Shown in pieces: positions 15,085 through 23,415 of a DNA stretch of 64,000 nt (position 1 is its first letter; each line of letters begins with the position of its first letter). A program made the position numbers and the translations under genes. A model generated the notes under the pieces. It did no database searches. It saw only the letters and a program-made list of their open reading frames with translations, and had not been told where the DNA came from. The stretch spans positions 96,789-160,788 of the forward strand of contig NZ_NMUM01000009.1 in the NCBI RefSeq assembly GCF_002812805.1. The letters are read 5' to 3'. Source of the stretch: Microbacterium lacus. GTDB taxonomy: Bacteria > Actinomycetota > Actinomycetes > Actinomycetales > Microbacteriaceae.

Positions 15085-18000
15085 CCCCCTCGACCAGGTT
15101 GTAGAGGGTCGGCAGGACGAGCAGCGTCAGCACGGTCGACGAGACGAGTCCGCCGATCACCACGATGGCGAGCGGCTGCGAGATGAACCCGCCGTGTCCC
15201 GTGATGCCCAGGGCCAGGGGCAGAAGCGCGAAGATCGTCGCGAGCGCGGTCATCAGGATGGGACGGAGGCGACGCGCGGAACCCGCGATGGTCGCCTCGT
15301 AGGCGCTCAGCCCCTTCTCGCGATACTGGTTGACCAGGTCGACGAGCACGATGGCGTTGGTCACCACGATCCCGATCAGCATGAGCACACCGATAAGGGA
15401 CGCTACCCCGAGCGGTACGCCGGTCAGGATCTGCAGCAGGATCGCTCCCGTCGCCGCAAACGGCACGGACACCAGCAGGAGCAGCGGCTGGCGGAGGGAC
15501 TTGAACGTCGCGACCATGATGATGTAGACGATCAAGATCGCGGCGAGCAGAGCAAGACCCAGCTGCGAGAACGAGTCCTGCTGCTGCGAAATCACCCCGC
15601 CCACCTCGGCGTCGGCGCCCACGGGCAGTTCGATGTCGGCCAGGGCTTCGTTGACCGACGCCGACGCGGCGTTCAGGTCATCGGTCGAGGGAGTGACGGT
15701 GACCGTCGCGGTGCGCTGCCCGCGCTGCGTCGTGATCGACGTGGGTCCATCCGTCTCGTCGACCGTGGCGATTTCGTCGAGACGCACCGGTCCGGCCGCG
15801 GTCGGCACCTCGAGCGCACGCAGCTCATCGAGCGTGGCGGGCGAAGCGGATGCCGCAAGGTACACGGTCAACGCGGTGTCGTTGATTTCGATCGACCCGA
15901 TCGACTGGGGCTGCATGGCGCCGGATACGAGTGCTCCCACGGCCACTTCAGACAGTCCGCGGGCCGCGGCGGCGTCACGGTCGACCACGACGGCGATGTA
16001 CGGCAGTGATGCCGAGAGGTTGCTCGTCACCTGACCGATACCATCGCGGCCGTCGACAGCGGTGACGACGTCGGCCGTCGCCTCTTCGAGCGTCGACCGG
16101 TCGGGGGCGCTGACGTCGATCTCGACGTCGCTCGACCCGAAGCCTCCGCCCGACCCGGCGACCGCGATGTCTCCCGCACCCTCGAGGTCCGACAGCGTCG
16201 ACTGGACGCGCTCACGCAGCTCGACCTGATCGACATCCGAATCGGTGGTGATGGAGTACGTGATCCCGGCGCTGCCACCCGAAAAAGCGTCACGAAGCGC
16301 GGATCCGCTCGATCCGATCGACACCTGGACGGTCTCGATGCCGTCGATCGCCAGAAGCGCCTCTTCGACCTGCACGGCCGCGGCATCCTCACTGTCGAGG
16401 CTCGCTGCCGGGCCCAGGTTCTGCGTGACGGTGAAGGTGTTCTGTCCGGAGTCGCCGAGGAAGTTGGTCTTCATGAACGGAGCCGCGGCGGCCGTGCCGC
16501 CGAGGACCACCAGCGCCAGCAGCAGCGTGACCCACGAGTGCTTCAGCGTCCAGGACAGGATCGGCAGGTAGGACTTCTGCAGGCGCGTGTGCGGTGCGGT
16601 CGGAGACTCGGGATCGACCGCGACTCCGTCGGCATCGAGCAGCGCTTTACCCGGGCGCAGGAACCAGTACGCCAGGACGGGCACGATTGTCAGGGCGACG
16701 AACAGCGAAGCGAGCATCGCGATCGTGACGGTGAGGGCGAACGGGCGGAAGAGCTCGCCCGTGACATCGCCGACGAACACGATCGGCAGGAACACCGCGA
16801 CGCTCGTCAGGGTCGAGGCCGTGATGGCTGCGGCGACCTCGCGGACCGCCAGCAGGATCGATGCGGTCTTGTCCGCGTCGCCCACATAATGCCGCTTGAT
16901 GTTCTCGATGACGACGATCGAGTCGTCGACCACACGCCCGATCGCGATCGTCAAAGCACCCAGGGTGAGGATATTCAGCGAATAGCCGAAGGCCTGGATG
17001 CCGATGAACGTGATGAGCACGCTCGTCGGAATCGAGATCGCGGTCACGAGCGTCGAGCGCACCGACAGCAGGAACACCAGGATCACCAGGACGGCGAACA
17101 CCAGCCCCAGCAGGCCCTCCTGCGCGAGAGATTCGATGGATTGCTGAATGTACGGGGCCTGGTCGAACACGACCGTGAAGGTGGGTCCACCCAGGCTCTG
17201 CTCGATCTCCGGCAGCAGCGCGAGCACGCCACGCGAGACGTCGACCGTGTTCGCCGCGGGCAGCTTCGTGATCGCGATAGTCAGCGCCGGCTCACCATCG
17301 ACGCGTGAGATCGAGGTCACCGGATCGGTGTCTTCCGCCACGGTGGCGACATCGCCGATCGCGAGCGTCTCGGAACCGAACTGGTCGGCGCTCGTGGGCA
17401 CCAATGGCAGCGCGGCGAGTTCGTCGACCGTGGTGATCTTGACGCCGGTTTGAACCGTGAGCGTTTGATCCGCCTCCGTGATCTCACCACCGGGAAACAG
17501 CACGCCGTTCTGATCGAGGGCGTCCCGGATGGCCTGCTGTGTGAACCCGGCGGCAGCGAGCGACGCCGTGTCCGGCGTGATGGTAATCCTCTGACCGATT
17601 CCCCCGACGATCTGCGCGGCGTTCACGCCGTCGACATCCTCGAGGTCGGGGATCACACTCTGTTCGAGCTGAGCCTGAACCGACAGCGAGTCATCGAAGC
17701 CAGTGACCGCCAGTTGGATGACGGGGAAGTCGTCGAAGCTGGCGGCGATGACGTTCGGTTCGATCGATTCCGGAAGTTGCGCATCGATGCGGTTGATCGC
17801 CTGGGTGATCTTCTGCTCGGCCGTGGCCAGGTTCGTGCCGTAGGTGAACGATACCGAGATGATCGAGGCATTGGTGGTGCTCGTTGCGACCGTCGACTCG
17901 AGCCCTTCGATGCCCTGAATGGCTGTTTCGATCGGCGTCGAGACATCCGTGTTCACAACCTCGGGCGAGGCGCCGGGGTATGCCGTGACGATGGCGAGTT

Positions 18001-18133
18001 GGGGGAACTCGATCGACGGGATGAGCTCTTGTTTGAGGCTGGTCAACGCCAGGCCACCGAACACCGCGGCCACGATCGTGATGAGGGCGATGAGCGCGCG
18101 GTTCTTCAGGCTCAGGATGGCGAGATTCGACAC
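14885..18133 (-). CDS. Efflux RND transporter permease (AcrB/HAE1-like)
   Basis: A 1082-residue inner-membrane transporter of the resistance-nodulation-division superfamily. It has the standard layout: N-terminal helix (NRALIALITIVAAVFGGLAL), a large extracytoplasmic loop, six helices, the second helix-loop-helix repeat and a cytoplasmic tail. The proton-relay helix motif GRVVDDSIVVIENIKRH and the porter-domain motif YPGASPEVVNTDVSTPIE are clear. ELIPSIEFPQL is typical of HAE1 proteins. No membrane-fusion gene is adjacent, as usual in Gram-positive bacteria. The GTG at 18133 has GAAGG upstream; a GTG at 18163 is possible. The tail overlaps the DUF998-like gene on the other strand. Confidence 0.92.
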   Translation of the reverse strand: MSNLAILSLKNRALIALITIVAAVFGGLALTSLKQELIPSIEFPQLAIVTAYPGASPEVVNTDVSTPIETAIQGIEGLESTVATSTTNASIISVSFTYGTNLATAEQKITQAINRIDAQLPESIEPNVIAASFDDFPVIQLAVTGFDDSLSVQAQLEQSVIPDLEDVDGVNAAQIVGGIGQRITITPDTASLAAAGFTQQAIRDALDQNGVLFPGGEITEADQTLTVQTGVKITTVDELAALPLVPTSADQFGSETLAIGDVATVAEDTDPVTSISRVDGEPALTIAITKLPAANTVDVSRGVLALLPEIEQSLGGPTFTVVFDQAPYIQQSIESLAQEGLLGLVFAVLVILVFLLSVRSTLVTAISIPTSVLITFIGIQAFGYSLNILTLGALTIAIGRVVDDSIVVIENIKRHYVGDADKTASILLAVREVAAAITASTLTSVAVFLPIVFVGDVTGELFRPFALTVTIAMLASLFVALTIVPVLAYWFLRPGKALLDADGVAVDPESPTAPHTRLQKSYLPILSWTLKHSWVTLLLALVVLGGTAAAAPFMKTNFLGDSGQNTFTVTQNLGPAASLDSEDAAAVQVEEALLAIDGIETVQVSIGSSGSALRDAFSGGSAGITYSITTDSDVDQVELRERVQSTLSDLEGAGDIAVAGSGGGFGSSDVEIDVSAPDRSTLEEATADVVTAVDGRDGIGQVTSNLSASLPYIAVVVDRDAAAARGLSEVAVGALVSGAMQPQSIGSIEINDTALTVYLAASASPATLDELRALEVPTAAGPVRLDEIATVDETDGPTSITTQRGQRTATVTVTPSTDDLNAASASVNEALADIELPVGADAEVGGVISQQQDSFSQLGLALLAAILIVYIIMVATFKSLRQPLLLLVSVPFAATGAILLQILTGVPLGVASLIGVLMLIGIVVTNAIVLVDLVNQYREKGLSAYEATIAGSARRLRPILMTALATIFALLPLALGITGHGGFISQPLAIVVIGGLVSSTVLTLLVLPTLYNLVEGAKERRVARRGGPASSGSGPRGTDPREPDDGRSTLEKAEASSSLLGGYPAAAPVQQTRRVRRGEHDG

Positions 18134-18228
18134 TGTCGGCCTTCGGGGAGAAGTGGCGGACACCGAGCGGGAGTCCGGAGATCGATACGCGAACGTATCG
18201 AGATCAGTATCTCATCCGCCGCGGGCAC

Positions 18229-19221
18229 CTAGCCGGTGAGCAGCTCCCGAATGGCCGTCTCTGGTGCCACCTGCAGATCCAGCAGACGACCCTTCTCATA
18301 CGCGCGGAAAACACGCGGATCGATATAGCTTCCGCGTGCGACCGCGGGGGTGTTGCCCAGCGCCTCCGCCGTCGCCCGAACCGCGAGCTGCTCGGCACGT
18401 TTCCGGTCGGTTTTCGTGTCGACCGGACCGATCCGCGCAAGTGCCTCGGCGGCCAGGATCGTTCCGCGGAGCGTGCGGAAATCCTTGGCTGTGAACGATC
18501 CCCCGGTCAGGGCACGCACGTGGGCGTTGACGTCGCGCGGGGAGAGCGCGATTCGCCGTCTTCCCTGCGCGTACGCCAGCAATGGTGACCGCGGCCGTCC
18601 GACGTTGAGCTCGCTGATGACCGCCGCGAGATCGGCGTCGTCCACGTCGATGAGGGCCTGCTTGCCACTCTTGGCGGGAAACGACAGCGTGACGACAGTG
18701 CCCTCGACCGTCGCATCCTTTCGGATCAGTGTGGTGAGCCCCCTGCTGCCGTTCGCCTTCATGTAGCGGGCGGAACCCACCCGGGGAGCCGCCTGGTCGA
18801 GCAGCCGGAAGGCCGCACCGAGCACGCGCTCACGATCGAGCGCATCGCGTCGCAGGGCCGTCGTCACGCGAGCCCTCGCCCGCGGAATGACCTCTGCCAG
18901 TTGCAGAGCCCGCGCGAACTTGCCGCGATCCCGCGTGGAGCTCCAGGCCGGGTGGTAGAGGTACTGCCGCCGACCCGCATCGTCCGTGCCGACGGCTTGG
19001 ATGTGTCCGCGCCCGTCGCGGGCGATCCACACCTCACGCCACGCGGGCGGTATGACGAGGGCTTCTATGCGCTCGATGTCGCGCGCATTGGCGGGCCTGC
19101 CCCGATGATCGGCGTAGCGAAATCCGGAACCGGAGCGGATGCGTCGCAGTCCTGGGTCATGAAGCGGTTGCACACGCACGAGCCGACGCGCATCGGCGCT
19201 TGCCGCTCGTCCTATCGCCAT
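18229..19221 (-). CDS. DNA topoisomerase IB (eukaryote/poxvirus type)
   Basis: A 330-residue type IB topoisomerase that nicks and religates duplex DNA through a 3'-phosphotyrosine. The N-terminal domain shows RRIRSGSGFRYAD and the characteristic IPPAWREVWIA. The catalytic domain has the Arg region (KANGSRGLTT), the Lys region and the ALTGGSFTAKDFRTLRGT block. The nucleophile is in ARGSYIDPRVF, near the C-terminus. This family is sporadic in actinobacteria and is thought to have spread horizontally. The ATG at 19221 has GGGGAG nine bases upstream; the upstream in-frame ATG has no site. It is transcribed away from the small-protein gene at 19589. Confidence 0.93.
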   Translation of the reverse strand: MAIGRAASADARRLVRVQPLHDPGLRRIRSGSGFRYADHRGRPANARDIERIEALVIPPAWREVWIARDGRGHIQAVGTDDAGRRQYLYHPAWSSTRDRGKFARALQLAEVIPRARARVTTALRRDALDRERVLGAAFRLLDQAAPRVGSARYMKANGSRGLTTLIRKDATVEGTVVTLSFPAKSGKQALIDVDDADLAAVISELNVGRPRSPLLAYAQGRRRIALSPRDVNAHVRALTGGSFTAKDFRTLRGTILAAEALARIGPVDTKTDRKRAEQLAVRATAEALGNTPAVARGSYIDPRVFRAYEKGRLLDLQVAPETAIRELLTG

Positions 19222-19588
19222 CGACCCGCACTCCCCACCCGCCGATCGCAACGCGCGACCCTGATCGTGATCGAGGCGGTCGAAACCGCTCCATCGGAAA
19301 CATAGCCGTTACGGGCACACGAACACGGGGACTTGACACGGGGACCTGACACGAGGTCTCGTCGCCGCGTCCATGCCGAGACATGGCATGTGCGCGCCGC
19401 ATTCCGCGGCGGATCCGTCTCCCCGCCTCGCGATATCACCGTTCGTGAGGACTCGTCAAGCCCCTCACACGCCGCTCGACTTACCCCTAACGTCTCTTCA
19501 CAGTGCCACCCGCACGTCGTCCGCATGCGTCCGCCGATTCAAGTATCCGGCGCACGTCCGATCGGACAAAACACTAAGGAGTATCACC
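19222..19588. other. Intergenic region upstream of topoisomerase IB and the small hydrophobic protein
   Basis: A 367-base divergent intergenic region. It holds a tandem direct repeat (CACGGGGACTTGA then CACGGGGACCTGA, about 19324-19350) and an imperfect palindrome ATGCC-gagacat-GGCAT (about 19374-19390). The small gene's ribosome-binding site (AAGGAG) is near 19577-19582. I see no gene in the remainder. Confidence 0.45.
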
Positions 19589-19753
19589 ATGAACCTCGCA
19601 GCCCTCATCATCATCATCATCGCGGTCGTCCTCGCCATCACGGGCGGCATCTGGTCTGCAGCCAACTGGCTGATCTGGGTCGCCATCGTGCTCGCCGTGA
19701 TCGCGCTGATCATGTTCCTGCTCCGACTCATCACGGGTCGCAGCAAGGTCTAG
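19589..19753 (+). CDS. Small hydrophobic membrane protein (54 residues)
   Basis: A 54-residue peptide consisting of two hydrophobic segments (LAALIIIIIAVVLAITGGI and WLIWVAIVLAVIALIMFLL) separated by a short WSAAN turn, with a basic C-terminus. Comparable small two-helix proteins are widespread in actinobacteria and are often stress-induced, but their role is unknown. AAGGAG lies seven bases before the ATG. A strong intrinsic terminator follows, so it is a single-gene transcript. Confidence 0.75.
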   Translation: MNLAALIIIIIAVVLAITGGIWSAANWLIWVAIVLAVIALIMFLLRLITGRSKV

Positions 19754-19802
19754 AAATGTCCGGCCGCGCGCGTTTCGGGTGCGTGCGTCGGCCTTCCCCC
19801 GC

Positions 19803-19849
19803 GGATGCCGCGGTCTAGCTTTCGTGCTGGACCGCGGCATCCGTTTTTT
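19803..19849 (+). terminator. Intrinsic terminator with U-tract
   Basis: GGATGCCGCGGTC (19803-19815) pairs perfectly with GACCGCGGCATCC (19830-19842), followed by G and six T's (19844-19849). It is the clearest rho-independent terminator in the window and ends the small hydrophobic protein transcript. Confidence 0.9.
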
Positions 19850-19885
19850 CGTGCCCGGATCCTTCTTCCGAATCCGGCCTGCCCG

Positions 19886-20653
19886 CTAGAATTCCCGATC
19901 CGCGTACGCGTGCAACGCGTCGCGAACGAACTCCGCGCCGACATTGCCACCCGCGGACGTGGCGTAGTTCGCGCCGAACCGCGGATCCGCGACGTACATG
20001 TCACCGAGACCCGTGACGTATGCCCGCAGCGCGTCACCGGACGGAGTGCCCGGCATCCCCGTGAGCCACTCGACGTGACGTCGGGCGAGTGCGAGCGCCG
20101 CCGGGGATGTCGCATCGATACCCCTTTCGGCGGTATCGACCCAATCGCGCGCCAGATCCGCTGCGCGCTGCTTCCAGACTTCCTTCTGATTGGCCGTCAT
20201 CCCGCGCCACCAGGCGTCGCTGCGGGCGTATGCGTCCGAGCCCCAGCGAGCCTCGACTTCATCACGATAGGCGGTGTGGTCGAAACCATCGAACATCGTG
20301 TCCATCGTCATTTCTTCACCTCCCCTCAATGCCGTGATCGTGTTCTCGACGGCCGTGATCTGGCGCGTCAAGCGCTCGCGCTCCCGACGCAGAGCCTGGA
20401 GATGCTCCTCGAGTACGTCGGCCGAATCGGTGTCGGCAGACTCGTCGAGCACGCGAGCTATGCGGGGCAGCCCGACACCGAGTCCCCGCAACAGCAGGAT
20501 CCGCTGCAACCGCAGGAGCGCCGCACTGTCATAGAGGCGCTGCCCGCCCGCGGCGACACCCACCGGCCTGAGCAGCCCGACGGCGTCGTAGTGGCGCAGA
20601 GTCCGACTGGTGACACCCGTGCTGCGCGCCACCTCTTGGATGTTCCACTCCAT
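19886..20653 (-). CDS. MerR family regulator with TipAS effector domain
   Basis: A 255-residue transcription factor. Residues 1-70 are a MerR winged helix-turn-helix (WNIQEVARSTGVTSRTLRHY, then GLLRPVGVAAGGQRLYD). A coiled coil follows (EEHLQALRRERERLTRQITAVE). The C-terminal half (DGFDHTAYRDEVEARWG, DAWWRGM, PGTPSGDALRAYVTGLGDM) is a TipAS domain, which in TipAL binds thiopeptide-type antibiotics. It probably activates its own promoter and others on ligand binding. The ATG at 20653 has an AGGAGGAG site. The 19-base-spacer promoter upstream supports autoregulation. No dedicated target gene is adjacent. Confidence 0.9.
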   Translation of the reverse strand: MEWNIQEVARSTGVTSRTLRHYDAVGLLRPVGVAAGGQRLYDSAALLRLQRILLLRGLGVGLPRIARVLDESADTDSADVLEEHLQALRRERERLTRQITAVENTITALRGGEEMTMDTMFDGFDHTAYRDEVEARWGSDAYARSDAWWRGMTANQKEVWKQRAADLARDWVDTAERGIDATSPAALALARRHVEWLTGMPGTPSGDALRAYVTGLGDMYVADPRFGANYATSAGGNVGAEFVRDALHAYADREF

Positions 20654-20709
20654 GGCTCCTCCTCTTTCACCCTCAAATGCTCGTTCTCGGACGTGCGCGG
20701 CTACGCCCA

Positions 20710-20740
20710 ACGTTAGAAGTTGACGCAACGTCAATGTCAA
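20710..20740 (-). promoter_or_regulatory. MerR-type promoter with 19-bp spacer and central palindrome
   Basis: On the minus strand, -35 TTGACA (20740-20735) and -10 TAACGT (20715-20710) are separated by exactly 19 bases. The spacer contains the perfect palindrome TTGACG-TTG-CGTCAA (20720-20734). An over-long spacer with a central dyad is the hallmark of MerR-controlled promoters. Confidence 0.7.
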
Positions 20741-20776
20741 GTCACGTCCGCATCGCGATTCTCGGCCACTAGGCAG

Positions 20777-20819
20777 ACACGATATATCGTGTTATTCTCC
20801 AAACTCACGATATATCGTG
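20777..20819 (+). promoter_or_regulatory. Two tandem palindromic operators upstream of DUF4097-padR
   Basis: ACACGATATATCGTGT (20777-20792) and CACGATATATCGTG (20806-20819) are perfect palindromes sharing the same 14-base core, with centres 28 bases apart. The second ends 23 bases before the DUF4097 start. They are the likely binding sites of the PadR repressor encoded in the same operon. Confidence 0.75.
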
Positions 20820-20842
20820 TCTTCGAGCGCAAGGAGCGTGCC

Positions 20843-21718
20843 ATGACATTGGAAAAGTGGATCGTCCACCCCGGCGAATCGCGCGTGATCGACATCGAGT
20901 CCGTCAGCAAACTCAAGGTCGGTCTCGTCGGTGGCCAGATCGACGTGATCGCGCATGACGAACCCGGCATCCGGATCGAGGTCCACGCGGTCACCATCAA
21001 GGACCTACGCATCGAGGCGACCGGTGACACGATCGAGATCGATCACCCGCAGCTGCGATGGGACAACTTCCTCGAGGTCTTCCGCAACTTCGGCGCGGGC
21101 GGCCCCAAGGCCGAGATCAGTGTCGCCGTGCCGCGCGCGATCGCGCTCAACTTGGGCGTCGTTTCTGCGAGCGCCCTCGTTGCCGGACTTCAGAGCGACG
21201 TGCGTCTCAACACCGTTTCGGGCGATATCATCGTCGACGGGCTCACGGGCGACCTGCAGGTCAACGCCGTTTCGGGTGACGTGCAGGCCCACGAACTCGT
21301 GGGCGCTCTGAGCGCCAACAGCGTGTCGGGCGATGTGGCGGCAACCGGCACGATCCGGAAGGCCACCGTCGACACTGTGTCGGGCAGCGTCATGCTGGAT
21401 ACCACCGGACCCATCCATCAGATCGGCCTGAACACCGTCAACGGCAACGCCACGGTGCGCCTCGATCAATCCCTCGCGGCGAACTATGTCGCGCGCAGCG
21501 TGAGCGGCCGCGTGCAGGTCGACGGCGTCGTGCGGTCCGGCTCCGGTCCGACCAATTACACCGGCTCAACGGGTGAGCTGAGCGGGTCGTTCGCAGACAT
21601 CCGCACCAACACGGTGTCGGGCGACGTAACCGTTCTCCGCCGGTCGGTCAGCGAAACCGCTCCGGCCGTCGATGAGGCCGCCGCGGACCACGATGTCGAT
21701 GTCGAGGACGCACGATGA
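20843..21718 (+). CDS. DUF4097 family beta-strand repeat protein
   Basis: A 291-residue protein dominated by short repeats ending in VSGD/VSGS (LNTVSGDIIVDGLTGDLQV, VNAVSGDVQ, ANSVSGDVAAT, VDTVSGSVML), which should stack as a beta-solenoid. No signal peptide or transmembrane segment is seen, so it is probably cytoplasmic. The family often neighbours PadR regulators, as here, and no biochemical role is established. AAGGAG precedes the ATG at 20843. Its stop overlaps the padR start (ATGA at 21715), so the two are co-translated, and both lie behind the paired operators. Confidence 0.85.
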   Translation: MTLEKWIVHPGESRVIDIESVSKLKVGLVGGQIDVIAHDEPGIRIEVHAVTIKDLRIEATGDTIEIDHPQLRWDNFLEVFRNFGAGGPKAEISVAVPRAIALNLGVVSASALVAGLQSDVRLNTVSGDIIVDGLTGDLQVNAVSGDVQAHELVGALSANSVSGDVAATGTIRKATVDTVSGSVMLDTTGPIHQIGLNTVNGNATVRLDQSLAANYVARSVSGRVQVDGVVRSGSGPTNYTGSTGELSGSFADIRTNTVSGDVTVLRRSVSETAPAVDEAAADHDVDVEDAR

Positions 21719-22323
21719 GTCCCGTCTTCTCGCATGGCGACCTGCGGCTGTATCTCCTCAACCTGCTCGACGAGGCTCCGCGCCACGGTTACGACATCAT
21801 CCAGGCACTGTCCGACCGCACCGGCGGCACATACACACCGAGCGCCGGCACGGTCTATCCGCGCCTCGCGAAGCTCGAAGAGGAAGGCCTCGTCACCAAG
21901 AGCATCGATGGCCGCAAAACGGTCTACGAGATCACGGCGGCGGGACGCGCCGAGGTCGCATCGCGTGCGGGCGATCTCGAGGGTATCGAGGCGGGGCTGG
22001 CCGACTCGGTCCGCCTGATCGCCGACGAGGTGCGCGGCAGCGTTCGCGAGGCGATGAAGAGCCTGCGAGCAGACCTTGCCGCCTCGGCCCGAGAAGAACG
22101 CGACTCGGATGCACCGCCCTCCCCTGCCGATGACTCGCGCGGACGCAGCCGCGAACAGCTCCACCGGGCCGACGCGATCGTGAACGACTTCCGCGGGCGC
22201 CTCCGCGCAGAGCTGCGGACGCACGTGGCGCGCGGTCGTCTGCTCGAGACGGGCGTGATCGACGACCTCGCGGCGTCCCTCGAGAGCGCCCTGAAGGACC
22301 TACGATCGGCGCTCGGCCGCTGA
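21715..22323 (+). CDS. PadR family transcriptional regulator
   Basis: A 202-residue repressor. The N-terminal winged helix is typical: GDLRLYLLNLLDEAPRHGYD, IIQALSDRTGG, SAGTVYPRLAKLEEEGLV, then GRKTVYEITAAG. The C-terminal region is long and charged (PadR_C-like) with predicted helices for dimerisation. It probably binds the two ACGATATATCGT palindromes upstream of its own operon, which is an inference from position. The start overlaps the DUF4097 stop. A hairpin terminator follows 41 bases after the stop. Confidence 0.9.
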   Translation: MSPVFSHGDLRLYLLNLLDEAPRHGYDIIQALSDRTGGTYTPSAGTVYPRLAKLEEEGLVTKSIDGRKTVYEITAAGRAEVASRAGDLEGIEAGLADSVRLIADEVRGSVREAMKSLRADLAASAREERDSDAPPSPADDSRGRSREQLHRADAIVNDFRGRLRAELRTHVARGRLLETGVIDDLAASLESALKDLRSALGR

Positions 22324-22364
22324 CCCGTTCGGAGCGATCGGGGCCCGACGGCTCACCGGTCGAA

Positions 22365-22401
22365 TGAGAATGGGGCGGTTCTCGGAGCCGCCCCATTCTC
22401 A
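22365..22401. terminator. Bidirectional terminator hairpin between padR and uspA-like gene
   Basis: TGAGAATGGGGCGG (22365-22378) pairs perfectly with CCGCCCCATTCTCA (22388-22401) around a 9-base loop. It lies between convergent genes, and its right arm includes the stop codon of the universal stress protein gene. There is no U-run. Confidence 0.75.
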
Positions 22402-22950
22402 CTCCTGGGGCCAGAGGTCCTCGTCGTCCGCCGCTGCCGTGCCGAGCGGCACGACCAGGACCGGGCGATGCTGACGATGAGCCAAGCGCGCGGCTACCGA
22501 CCCGGTGAAGAACTCGCGGATCGATTCGCCGATACCGCGGTCGCGTGTGCCCACGACGAGAAGTTTGGCGTCGAGACGCTCGGCGAAGTTCTTCAGGGCG
22601 ATAGCGGGATCACCGACGAGCTGACGCAACTCCCACGCGACACCCTTCGCGTCGAGCGCGTCGTGCGCGGCCTGCCTCACGGCATCGAGCTCGGCCGTTC
22701 CCGGCGTGATGTCGATATCGATCGGGGCGGAGTGCACGTAGCCATCCGGGTCTTCGTACGTCACGAAGCGCGTCATGTCGACGTGCACGATCACCAGCGG
22801 AGCGTGCATGAGACGGGCAAAGTGCGCACCCTCGCGCAGCACCCGAGCGGATTGGCCGGGCACCGCGGCGACAATGACCGCGCCGTGAAGCGGAGCGTCG
22901 CGCTCCCCGTCGCTGTCACCGTTCGAGGAATTCGGGTTGATGGCGGTCAT
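22399..22950 (-). CDS. Universal stress protein (UspA family)
   Basis: A 183-residue single-domain universal stress protein. The ATP-binding motif GTRDRGIGESIREFFTGSVA fits the G-2x-G-9x-G(S/T) pattern of ATP-binding Usp proteins, followed by RLAHRQHRPVLVVP. VIVAAVPGQSARVLREGA is the first strand-helix. A 20-residue Asn/Ser/Asp-rich N-terminus precedes the domain. It is probably cytosolic and induced under stress or slow growth. It is transcribed towards the padR operon and shares its terminator. Confidence 0.9.
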   Translation of the reverse strand: MTAINPNSSNGDSDGERDAPLHGAVIVAAVPGQSARVLREGAHFARLMHAPLVIVHVDMTRFVTYEDPDGYVHSAPIDIDITPGTAELDAVRQAAHDALDAKGVAWELRQLVGDPAIALKNFAERLDAKLLVVGTRDRGIGESIREFFTGSVAARLAHRQHRPVLVVPLGTAAADDEDLWPQE

Positions 22951-23098
22951 CGCTGCTCCCTCACGGTGGCGGCGCCCCCGGCTTGCCCGTGTGCGCCCGT
23001 GCTATTCTGAATGCTACTCTTACCGGCCTCGAGCCGGTCTCGTGAATGCATCGGGCACCTCAGACATGCCCGCAGCTCTAGTCGTGAGGGGGTCTCGC

Positions 23099-23263
23099 AT
23101 GGGTCGTGGCCGTCAGAAGGCGAAACACACCAAGATCGCTCGCGAGCTCAAGTCTTACAGCCCGTCGGTCAACTACACCGCGCTCGAACGCGAGCTCGGG
23201 CACACGAACGACGACCTGTACGTCGACAAGTGGGCGGACGAGTACGAGGACGAGAAGGCCTAG
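23099..23263 (+). CDS. DUF3073 domain-containing small protein
   Basis: A 54-residue acidic/basic protein matching DUF3073: MGRGRQKAKHTKIARELKSY followed by SPSVNYTALERELG and an acidic C-terminus (EYEDEKA). The basic N-terminus suggests nucleic-acid or ribosome binding, but function is unknown. In mycobacteria the equivalent gene (Rv0810c) lies beside purF-purM. Here it is separated from them by a two-gene ABC exporter. The ATG at 23099 follows GAGGGGG at about 23086-23092. Confidence 0.88.
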   Translation: MGRGRQKAKHTKIARELKSYSPSVNYTALERELGHTNDDLYVDKWADEYEDEKA

Positions 23264-23415
23264 CCCTTCGTTCTCATCCTGCGTGCGTGCACAACGTCGC
23301 AGATTCCAGCGGACGACCACTGGCGGACCGCGAAAACCAGAGCAATCCGGCCTGACCGAAGCCGGGTCGGCGACGGTGTGCCCGGCGCCCCGGATCGGCG
23401 GGACGTCGCGCGCGG

